The notes beneath the pieces were generated by a model. It was not told where the DNA came from, did no database searches, and saw only the letters and a program-made list of their open reading frames with translations. From NCBI GenBank assembly GCA_002305725.1, contig DBQM01000017.1:1-12192 (forward strand): a stretch of DNA of 12,192 nucleotides. Reading direction: 5' to 3'. Shown one piece after another: positions 1-5,261 of the stretch (position 1 is the stretch's first letter; each line of letters begins with the position of its first letter). The stretch is from Ruminococcus sp. UBA1394. Lineage in GTDB: Bacteria > Bacillota > Clostridia > Oscillospirales > Ruminococcaceae. The translations under genes were made by a program, and so were the position numbers.

Positions 1-14
1 TCGACAGCTTTATT

Positions 15-43
15 ATTATATCACGGAGGTTTGGTTTTGTCAA
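15..43 (-). promoter_or_regulatory. Consensus sigma-A promoter pointing out of the left edge
   Basis: On the minus strand a perfect -35 (TTGACA, 38-43) and a perfect -10 (TATAAT, 15-20) are separated by 17 bp. Transcription would start around position 8 and run out of the window, so a leftward gene probably begins beyond the edge. That gene is not visible. The promoter lies downstream of the terminator at 117-144, so it serves a separate unit. Confidence 0.75.
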
Positions 44-116
44 CGCTTTTTTTGAGATTTGTTGATTTTGCTATTTTAGCTGTCAATACTCATGGTTTCA
101 AGGCAATTTTGCACAA

Positions 117-144
117 AACCGGTCGTCAAAAAGAACGACCGGTT
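117..144 (-). terminator. Intrinsic terminator of the zinc-ribbon/lipoprotein unit
   Basis: A perfect 10-bp stem (AACCGGTCGT, 117-126, with its complement at 135-144) encloses an 8-base loop. It sits 14 bp beyond the stop codon of the zinc-ribbon gene. On the minus strand the stem is followed by TTTTGTGC, a short and imperfect T tract, so efficiency may be moderate. Confidence 0.7.
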
Positions 145-158
145 AATATTTTCAGCCT

Positions 159-548
159 TTATACTAATGTTGTACCCACAATAATACAAGTTACAACAAA
201 TAATCCAAACGCCGCAATCCCACAAGCTATAAGCCCATTTCCTTGTTTATTACATCCAAGTGATTTTAATTTTAAAGCCAATATTATACAAATAATTCCT
301 GCTATAATGAGGAATATACCAGCAACTGCAACACCTAATGCTATTAATAAAACGCATACCCAACTCAAAATTATAAATATCTTATGAAATGAAGGTTCAT
401 TTTCTTTCAGCCATTCTGCCTCTTCTTTAGCTGTTAAACATTCACATTTCTTCTGACTCATCACCTTTAACGGTGCACCGCATTTCGGACAGGTAAAAGC
501 CTGGTCCGATACTTCATTTCCGCATTCACTGCATTTAATTAAAGCCAT
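159..548 (-). CDS. Zinc-ribbon membrane protein, function unknown
   Basis: This 129-residue protein begins with a four-cysteine zinc ribbon: C6-x2-C9 and C20-x2-C23, of the short type often fused to bacterial membrane proteins. A charged linker (about 30-55) follows, then a hydrophobic C-terminal half with about three membrane segments (roughly 56-74, 75-93 and 105-127). The expected topology is a cytosolic ribbon in front of a small membrane domain. The start ATG has a GAGGAG Shine-Dalgarno site 7 bases upstream. The gene begins 29 bp after the lipoprotein gene on the same strand with no terminator between them, so the two are probably cotranscribed. Base composition is AT-rich compared with the genes to the right. 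No specific function can be assigned; a zinc ribbon of this kind suggests binding or sensing rather than catalysis. Confidence 0.85.
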   Translation of the reverse strand: MALIKCSECGNEVSDQAFTCPKCGAPLKVMSQKKCECLTAKEEAEWLKENEPSFHKIFIILSWVCVLLIALGVAVAGIFLIIAGIICIILALKLKSLGCNKQGNGLIACGIAAFGLFVVTCIIVGTTLV

Positions 549-577
549 TTCAATTCTCCTCTTTTTTTGTTTTATAA

Positions 578-1033
578 TTATTCAACTCTTTTAAAAATAA
601 AACTTGCTTTTTTACCTGCTACATTATCGACATCATCGACATAATCACTGCATTCCCATAAAATATCATTTTCATTATCATAAAAGAACTTCGCACCATT
701 AGTAAGGGTTACCAGATCGTCCTTAACTTCATATTCCATGTCACGCTCTAATTCACCCATACGACCGTGCACACTACCATCCGATTTAAATTCATATGTT
801 TGTTCTAAACCATCACGATCGTAACTCTCTTTTATCATGTCCTCGGCTAAATACATATTATCTCCATCGCTAAGAGCCGACAATTGCCACTTACCCACAA
901 AAGGATACGCTTCTTCCTCAGCAATTGAAGACGAAGAATCCACTTTTGACGAACTTTCTGAACTTCCTCCACAACCTGTAAGTGCGCAAGCAAGTATTGC
1001 CGCACTAAAAAAACATAATATTTCTTTTTTCAC
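578..1033 (-). CDS. Small secreted lipoprotein, function unknown
   Basis: This 151-residue protein has a lipoprotein signal peptide: a Lys-containing start, a hydrophobic core and the lipobox L-T-G-C with the lipidated cysteine at residue 21. A Ser/Glu-rich spacer (22-42) leads to a small domain of about 105 residues starting G-K-W (47-49). It is rich in alternating beta-like segments and resembles the lipocalin-like/META-like extracytoplasmic domains common in Clostridia lipoproteins; that comparison is by eye only. The start is GTG at 1031-1033, chosen because a GGAGG site lies 9 bases upstream and the signal peptide begins directly there. It is the first gene of a two-gene unit with the zinc-ribbon gene, divergent from the Xre regulator. 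Placement outside the membrane is well supported; the role is unknown. Confidence 0.85.
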   Translation of the reverse strand: MKKEILCFFSAAILACALTGCGGSSESSSKVDSSSSIAEEEAYPFVGKWQLSALSDGDNMYLAEDMIKESYDRDGLEQTYEFKSDGSVHGRMGELERDMEYEVKDDLVTLTNGAKFFYDNENDILWECSDYVDDVDNVAGKKASFIFKRVE

Positions 1034-1065
1034 AATTCAAATCCTCCAATAAATTAATTTTCTTC

Positions 1066-1074
1066 ATTATACCA
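1066..1074 (-). promoter_or_regulatory. Extended -10 promoter of the lipoprotein/zinc-ribbon unit
   Basis: The minus strand reads TGGTATAAT, a perfect -10 hexamer (1066-1071) with the TGn extension. The expected -35 position (1089-1094, ACATAA) matches poorly, as is usual for extended -10 promoters. It lies about 33 bp upstream of the lipoprotein GTG start. Confidence 0.6.
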
Positions 1075-1090
1075 CACTATTTTATTTCTT

Positions 1091-1106
1091 ATGTATACAT
1101 ATGTAT
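1091..1106. promoter_or_regulatory. Overlapping AT-rich palindromes, possible Xre operator
   Basis: Two perfect palindromes overlap: ATGTATACAT (1091-1100) and ATACATATGTAT (1095-1106). They lie between the divergent Xre gene and lipoprotein gene and cover the weak -35 position of the lipoprotein promoter. Small Xre repressors often bind such sites next to their own gene, so an operator is plausible. The site is pure A/T-rich sequence, where palindromes arise by chance more easily, and no second matching site was found. Confidence 0.35.
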
Positions 1107-1153
1107 TCAAAAAGAAGAATTTTCCAGTTTATGATTATATCAGGGGTGATTTT

Positions 1154-1411
1154 GTGTGTATTCCTGAATTAAACTCGAAAATTGTCGGAAGTGTCATAGC
1201 GAATTTCAGAAAATCCAAAGGCATATCCCAGGAGGTATTAAGCGGATTTGCCGACATAGGACGTACCCATTTAAGTGCAATTGAACGTGGAGAAAGAAAA
1301 CCCACTCTCGAAACCCTATACCGCATTTCCACCGCCCTTGATGTAAAAATGAGCGATATTGTAAAGGAAATCGAGAACAGACTTGAAAAGGAAAACGGAC
1401 AGGGATTCTGA
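1154..1411 (+). CDS. Xre-family helix-turn-helix regulator
   Basis: The product is an 85-residue, single-domain DNA-binding protein of the Cro/C1 type. Residues about 10-71 form the five-helix HTH_3 fold. It includes the typical I-S-Q-E-x-L second helix, a recognition helix around R-T-H-L-S-A-I-E-R-G and the closing P-T-L-E-T-L-Y-R-I-S-x-A-L-D. There is no sensor or dimerisation domain beyond a short charged tail. The GTG at 1154 is preferred because AGGGG (1142-1146) lies 7 bases upstream. An in-frame ATG at 1091 would add 21 residues, but it has no ribosome-binding site and overlaps the palindromic site. No convincing promoter was found. The gene is divergent from the lipoprotein/zinc-ribbon pair and probably regulates it and itself, which is inferred from position only. 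The stop codon lies in the loop of the terminator. Confidence 0.85.
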   Translation: MCIPELNSKIVGSVIANFRKSKGISQEVLSGFADIGRTHLSAIERGERKPTLETLYRISTALDVKMSDIVKEIENRLEKENGQGF

Positions 1412-1426
1412 CCCTGCCCGTTTTTT
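1392..1426. terminator. Bidirectional terminator between convergent genes
   Basis: The stem ACGGACAGGG (1395-1404) pairs with CCCTGCCCGT (1412-1421), with one A-C mismatch on the plus strand and a G-U wobble at that place on the minus strand. It is followed by TTTTTT on the plus strand. Flanking A residues (1392-1395) continue the pairing and supply T residues on the minus strand. It can end both the Xre gene, whose stop lies in the loop, and the metalloprotease gene, whose stop is at 1428-1430. Confidence 0.85.
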
Positions 1427-1427
1427 A

Positions 1428-3107
1428 TCATGGTGTAATTGTAATTGTGTATTCGCCGTTTTGAAGCGCACCCACAGAAATTGTAACTCCGGGGTCAATG
1501 CTCTCGTTTTCGCCTGAATCATACCAGCCGAAGCCCGATGTACTGCTGTTGATAACGTCACCGGTTGTGAATGGTCCGCCGTTGTCGTTCACAAGTCTTA
1601 TAAGGCGTATTCCGGCGTCATCATTGTTTGTAGCCTCCGAACCGTTCTGATATTTCAGATGCGGATACCAGTAATCCTCCTGGAAATCTGCTTTGATGTG
1701 GTGTATTCTGATACCGCTTTCGATTTCTCCCCAGCCTCTGTTGTAAATTCCGGAATTGTTTCCGTCGATAGTTGAGTACTCAATTATAAAGTATTCCGAG
1801 AAGTAATTATCGTCCAGATTTCCGTAAGGAATGATAACGCAGTTGCCCGCATCGGTCTGTGCATTTTTCAGCGTAAATGTCTGCGCACCCTTTGAACTGT
1901 CAAACACGCTTATCTGGCTTTCCCTGTACCAGCCAAGCATTAATTTTGAGAATGAGCAGAAATCGGAATATGCGTCAGCGTCCATAAGCTCTGTTCCCGC
2001 TGTGCCGTGCATACTGTCAAAATCGGTTGAGTAGTAGAGATAGTAGTCCGGAAGTCCCATGCAGTGACCCATTTCGTGCAGATATGAGCTGTTGAAATTC
2101 ATCTTGTCTGCCGGAGCGACGTTGCCTGTGATAATGTTGCCTACCGTCACGCCGTCAACCGTATATTCAGGGGCACCAAAACCGCCCGAACACGGCCACC
2201 AGTAATCATCGCTTGCGCTTTCGGGTACTGTGAACAGCGTCGCATCAATTTTGCCGTCGCCGTTACCGTCAAATCTGCTGAAATCCTCGCTGTCCTTAAA
2301 CGCTTCGAAGCATTCCTCTGCAAGACCGACCTTGTCTTCGTTATAAGCGGAAATGGAGTTTTTCGCTGTGTATGTAAACACCTTTCCGGAAAGATTCATA
2401 GCACCCTTTGAAGAACGGCTGTAGAACGCCGACATACTCTCAAAAGGATAATTTGCTGAACTCTCGTCCGCAGCGCCGAACGCTATCTGCTCAACCTCGG
2501 AGGCTGAAAGCTCGTTTGAATACTGGCAGTCCGGGAACTCAATGCAGAAGATAACAAGGTTTGAATCTCCCTGTGAGAAAAGTGAGGAATTCACCTTTGC
2601 AATCGGTGCATCTATGAAGTTGTCCGGTTCCTCCTGCGTTGTTGTGACTGTCGTCACCGGAACTGTCGTAGTTGTAACAGCTGTTGTTTCCGGCGGGTCT
2701 GTCTGCGGCTGTGTTGTCACCTCAGTCGACGGCTCTGTCGGAACTTCCGTAGTCGGCTCTGTTGTTTCTTCTGTAGGCGGTTCTGTTGGTACTTCCCCGT
2801 AGATACCCTTCCATTCGCAGTCACCTTTCAGACAGCGTCTGAGCAGAGCAGCGTCAAAAGCGTCAACCCTGTTGTCACCTGTCAGATCAGCATTAAGGGC
2901 AAACGCTTCGCCAAGAGTTGTTTTACCCAGTAAATAGCTGACGAGTATCTCGTAGTCGTCATTGTTAAGCGTACTGTTCCAGTCAAGGTCACCCCTGTAG
3001 CCCAGCAGTACCTGTTCGGACGATACCGTAACTCCGGCAAAAACGCCGGAAGCTGCAAGTACTGCCATACCGGTAATACCGGCAAGCATTTTCTTAAATT
3101 TGTTCAT
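1428..3107 (-). CDS. Secreted M6-like metalloprotease with N-terminal dockerin
   Basis: This 559-residue protein has four visible parts. A signal peptide (1-24) ends near V-F-A-G. A type I dockerin (about 39-96) has two calcium loops: D40/D42/N44/D51 and D74/T76/D78/D85. A Pro/Thr/Glu-rich linker follows (about 105-160). The catalytic region (about 165-559) holds the zinc motif H344-E-M-G-H348 extended to G351 and D354, with a possible Met-turn at E-L-M375-D. An EF-hand-like loop at D280/N282/D284/D288 may bind further calcium. The HExxHxxGxxD pattern fits gluzincin/metzincin-like secreted peptidases of the M6 (immune inhibitor A) type. Dockerins bind cohesins on scaffoldins, so the enzyme may join a cellulosome or the cell surface. 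The start ATG follows GGGAGG closely. The gene has its own perfect promoter and is a single unit. Exact peptidase family is by motif only. Confidence 0.9.
   Translation of the reverse strand: MNKFKKMLAGITGMAVLAASGVFAGVTVSSEQVLLGYRGDLDWNSTLNNDDYEILVSYLLGKTTLGEAFALNADLTGDNRVDAFDAALLRRCLKGDCEWKGIYGEVPTEPPTEETTEPTTEVPTEPSTEVTTQPQTDPPETTAVTTTTVPVTTVTTTQEEPDNFIDAPIAKVNSSLFSQGDSNLVIFCIEFPDCQYSNELSASEVEQIAFGAADESSANYPFESMSAFYSRSSKGAMNLSGKVFTYTAKNSISAYNEDKVGLAEECFEAFKDSEDFSRFDGNGDGKIDATLFTVPESASDDYWWPCSGGFGAPEYTVDGVTVGNIITGNVAPADKMNFNSSYLHEMGHCMGLPDYYLYYSTDFDSMHGTAGTELMDADAYSDFCSFSKLMLGWYRESQISVFDSSKGAQTFTLKNAQTDAGNCVIIPYGNLDDNYFSEYFIIEYSTIDGNNSGIYNRGWGEIESGIRIHHIKADFQEDYWYPHLKYQNGSEATNNDDAGIRLIRLVNDNGGPFTTGDVINSSTSGFGWYDSGENESIDPGVTISVGALQNGEYTITITP
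2700..2795 (-). repeat. Two 16-residue linker repeats in the metalloprotease gene
   Basis: Residues 105-120 and 121-136 are two imperfect copies of a 16-residue unit starting E-V-P-T-E-P, identical at 12 of 16 positions. The unit corresponds to 48 bp at the DNA level. A Thr/Val-rich run follows to about residue 160. Such P/T linkers separate domains in secreted cellulosomal proteins and can change length by slippage. Confidence 0.7.
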
Positions 3108-3147
3108 AATTCCTCCCGTAGCACTATTTGGTTAATTTTATAGCACA

Positions 3148-3176
3148 ATTATATCAAATTTCAGTACAATTGTCAA
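3148..3176 (-). promoter_or_regulatory. Perfect extended sigma-A promoter of the metalloprotease gene
   Basis: The minus strand carries TTGACA (3171-3176), a 17-bp spacer and TATAAT (3148-3153), with TG one base upstream of the -10. All twelve core bases match consensus. The predicted leader to the ATG at 3107 is about 34 bases. Nothing in the sequence shows an operator, so strong basal expression is expected. Confidence 0.85.
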
Positions 3177-3214
3177 TACATTTTATTTATAATCATAGAA
3201 AGTACAACGCAAAA

Positions 3215-3240
3215 CGCCCCTCAGCCGAAACTGAGGGGAG
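3215..3240 (-). terminator. Intrinsic terminator of the aldolase gene
   Basis: CCCCTCAG (3217-3224) pairs perfectly with CTGAGGGG (3231-3238) around a 6-base loop. On the minus strand the stem is followed by CGTTTTGCG, a short T run. It lies about 25 bp past the aldolase stop codon and just upstream of the metalloprotease promoter. Confidence 0.8.
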
Positions 3241-3262
3241 AATTTTATAAATGATTTTAAGA

Positions 3263-4126
3263 TTAAGCCTTGCCGATTGAACCAAAGAGTTCCATCTTTT
3301 CCTTAACAGTAGCCTTGATAGCCTCGAAACCAGGTGCGAGGAGCTTTCTCGGGTCAAATCCCTTACCCTGCTGATCCTTGCCTGCTTCGATGTATTCTCT
3401 TGTAGCAGCCTGGAATGCCAGCTGGCACTCTGTGTTAACGTTGATCTTGGCAACGCCCAGAGAGATAGCCTTCTTGATCATGTCTGCCGGAATACCTGTA
3501 CCGCCGTGGAGTACGAGAGGCATATCGCCAACCTTTTCCTTAACAGCTGCAAGTGTTTCAAATGACAGACCAGCCCAGTTTTCAGGGTACTTACCGTGAA
3601 TGTTACCGATACCAGCAGCAAGCATTGTAACGCCTAAATCAGCGATAGCCTTGCACTCGTCCGGATCAGCACATTCGCCGGCACCGATAACGCCGTCTTC
3701 TTCACCGCCGATAGAACCAACCTCAGCCTCAAGTGAAAGACCGAGAACGTTACAAGCGTTTACAAGCTCAGTTGTCTTAGCGATGTTTTCTTCGATTGAA
3801 TAGTGTGAACCGTCAAACATAACTGATGAGAAACCAGCGTTGATACAAGCCTTTGCGCCCTCAAATGAGCCGTGGTCAAGATGAAGAGCAACAGGAACTG
3901 TGATGTTCAGTTCTTCGATCATACCCTTAACCATGCCAACTACTGTCTTGTAGCCGCACATATATTTGCCTGCGCCCTCTGAAACACCGAGGATAACCGG
4001 TGAATTGCATTCCTGAGCTGTAAGCAGAATAGCCTTTGTCCATTCAAGGTTGTTGATGTTGAACTGACCAACAGCGTATTTGCCTTCTCTTGCTTTATTA
4101 AGCATTTCTTTAGCTGAAACTAACAT
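3263..4126 (-). CDS. fba: Class II fructose-1,6-bisphosphate aldolase
   Basis: This cytosolic zinc enzyme cleaves fructose 1,6-bisphosphate to glyceraldehyde 3-phosphate and dihydroxyacetone phosphate in glycolysis and runs in reverse in gluconeogenesis. The 287-residue length is normal for the short class II type. Visible signatures are H-L-D84-H85-G, with the catalytic aspartate and first zinc histidine; the E-A-E-V-G segment (133-137); zinc histidines H177 (N-I-H-G-K-Y) and H207 (L-H-G-G-T-G); and the phosphate-binding N229-V-N-T. Tagatose-bisphosphate aldolases are close relatives, but the isolated glycolytic context and overall pattern favour FBP. The ATG at 4124-4126 has AGGAGG 7 bases upstream. 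The gene has its own promoter and terminator and is monocistronic, which suits a highly expressed glycolytic gene. Confidence 0.95.
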   Translation of the reverse strand: MLVSAKEMLNKAREGKYAVGQFNINNLEWTKAILLTAQECNSPVILGVSEGAGKYMCGYKTVVGMVKGMIEELNITVPVALHLDHGSFEGAKACINAGFSSVMFDGSHYSIEENIAKTTELVNACNVLGLSLEAEVGSIGGEEDGVIGAGECADPDECKAIADLGVTMLAAGIGNIHGKYPENWAGLSFETLAAVKEKVGDMPLVLHGGTGIPADMIKKAISLGVAKINVNTECQLAFQAATREYIEAGKDQQGKGFDPRKLLAPGFEAIKATVKEKMELFGSIGKA

Positions 4127-4185
4127 TTTATGTCCTCCTGATTTTTAAAAATACGGCAGCTGTGAAAAGTTGCCCCGACAAAATT

Positions 4186-4214
4186 ATTATAACTCATATC
4201 GTGAAAAAAAGCAA
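4186..4214 (-). promoter_or_regulatory. Sigma-A promoter of the aldolase gene
   Basis: TTGCTT (4209-4214) and a perfect TATAAT (4186-4191) are separated by 17 bp on the minus strand. The transcript would have a leader of roughly 50 bases. The promoter begins about 20 bp after the stop codon of the upstream TPM gene, and no terminator hairpin was seen between them, so some read-through is possible. Confidence 0.75.
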
Positions 4215-4234
4215 CCGAAAATGTGAAAAAAATA

Positions 4235-5164
4235 TCATATTCCTGCAAAATTCACGAAAATATCAGCTGCGGCGGTAAAATTAAAGCTTTTTTTTCCGTC
4301 TGTTTCGGTAAGACACCCCGAAACCGAGTCCTTTATATCACTCTGATTTTTCTCAAGACTGCTCATATCTCCCTGCGAGCAGATGTAATATTCCCCGGAC
4401 TGAGTGTTCACAACCATGATTGCGCTGCTCTCCCCGTCCTCAAAGTATTTTTCCGACTGTTCCTTTGCATAGTCGCTGATTTTCTTTTCGCCTATATCAC
4501 CAATAAAAATCATTGACAGGCTTTCACCCTCTCCGGACGCACCGGCAAGAATATCGTTTACAGCGGTAATTTCCTCAGCGCTCATTTTGTTGGTGCGGTC
4601 TATGGCAAATTCCGGCAGGGAAAGTTCAATAAGCTCCAACGTCTGATTTATAGCGTCCTTATAGTTACCGGTCACAAGCAGAGGAGAGATTTCCGAAAAG
4701 AGCATTTCAATATCAGAATCTGAAATAAACAAAGACGGCGCACCCTTTCTGAGTATGTAGTCTTTTCCGGTATCGTTGTTCACAAGAAACATAACGCCGT
4801 TTGAACCGCCGTAAAGGTCGGTGTAGTAATCATTTGCGTATTCCCCGGCTGTCTTGTCACCCATATCATCTGTGGTCACAACAGCGGCATTTATTTTGAA
4901 AGTTTTTGAGAGCCATGCCGTGTACTCGTTCAGAGCATCATAATCGGAGGAAGATAAAACCTTTGCATCGTCAATCACAAATTCCGTGCTTGTGTCGATT
5001 GTCCTGTCACGCTCCGGCAGAGTGGGTTCAGTTTCCTCAGCGGCAGATGACTGCTCTAATATTTCAGCGTCATTGTTCACAGGTTTATCTTCAATTTTAT
5101 CACATCCGGACAGCAGCAGAAGTGCGGCTGATAATGCGGAAATTATTTTCAGAAAATTATTCAT
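4235..5164 (-). CDS. TPM-domain lipoprotein, probably with two domain copies
   Basis: This 309-residue exported lipoprotein has the lipobox L-S-G-C with the lipidated cysteine at residue 21, then a Glu/Asp-rich spacer (22-60). Residues about 62-185 match the TPM fold (TLP18.3/Psb32/MOLO-1): the opening V-I-D-D-A-K-V-L-S, a central hydrophobic strand I-N-A-A-V-V-T-T, A-x-E-Y-A-N-D-Y-Y, and G-V-M-F-L-V-N-N before the D-Y-I-L-R strand. Residues about 194-285 repeat the same order more loosely: M-S-A-E-E-I, S-M-I-F-I-G-D-I-G, I-S-D-Y-A, A-I-M-V-V-N and Y-Y-I-C-S. This suggests a second, diverged TPM domain. TPM domains act outside the membrane in envelope or protein-repair roles that remain loosely defined. 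AAGGAG lies 7 bases before the ATG. The gene has its own promoter and no C-terminal membrane segment. Confidence 0.85.
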   Translation of the reverse strand: MNNFLKIISALSAALLLLSGCDKIEDKPVNNDAEILEQSSAAEETEPTLPERDRTIDTSTEFVIDDAKVLSSSDYDALNEYTAWLSKTFKINAAVVTTDDMGDKTAGEYANDYYTDLYGGSNGVMFLVNNDTGKDYILRKGAPSLFISDSDIEMLFSEISPLLVTGNYKDAINQTLELIELSLPEFAIDRTNKMSAEEITAVNDILAGASGEGESLSMIFIGDIGEKKISDYAKEQSEKYFEDGESSAIMVVNTQSGEYYICSQGDMSSLEKNQSDIKDSVSGCLTETDGKKSFNFTAAADIFVNFAGI

Positions 5165-5185
5165 ATCAGACTCCTTTTTATAAAA

Positions 5186-5214
5186 ATTATAGCTGTTTAC
5201 GGTGAAATTGTCAA
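5186..5214 (-). promoter_or_regulatory. Perfect sigma-A promoter of the TPM lipoprotein gene
   Basis: TTGACA (5209-5214), a 17-bp spacer and TATAAT (5186-5191) match consensus at all twelve core positions on the minus strand. The start codon lies about 22 bp downstream of the -10. A second TTGACA at 5226-5231 has no matching -10 at the right distance. Confidence 0.85.
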
Positions 5215-5233
5215 TATAAAAGTCTTGTCAATT

Positions 5234-5259
5234 AATGCCCGCCATTCCTGACGGGCATT
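5234..5259 (-). terminator. Hairpin after the P-type-ATPase-like gene
   Basis: AATGCCCG (5234-5241) pairs perfectly with CGGGCATT (5252-5259) around a 10-base loop, starting 2 bp after the stop codon at 5262-5264. On the minus strand it is followed by AATTGACAAG, so the T tract is poor. It is probably the end of the rlmB transcript unit but may be leaky or act as a 3' stabilising stem. Confidence 0.6.
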
Positions 5260-5261
5260 GC

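Noticed and set aside
31..387. Plus-strand open frame of 118 codons with a TTG start
   Set aside because: It runs antisense through the zinc-ribbon gene and the terminator at 117-144. The minus-strand frame has a clear zinc ribbon and a good ribosome-binding site. The apparent GGAGG before it lies in the spacer of the leftward promoter.
1091..1153. N-terminal extension of the Xre regulator from ATG 1091
   Set aside because: No ribosome-binding site precedes ATG 1091 and the added residues are not part of the helix-turn-helix domain. GTG 1154 has AGGGG at good spacing.
2542..2802. Plus-strand Gly/Val/Ser-rich frame
   Set aside because: This is the antisense reading of the Pro/Thr linker repeats in the metalloprotease gene; low-complexity composition keeps the frame open.
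4141..4185. Riboswitch or attenuator in the aldolase leader
   Set aside because: Only a weak GGCA/TGCC hairpin is visible in a leader of about 50 bases, too short and poorly structured for a known riboswitch.
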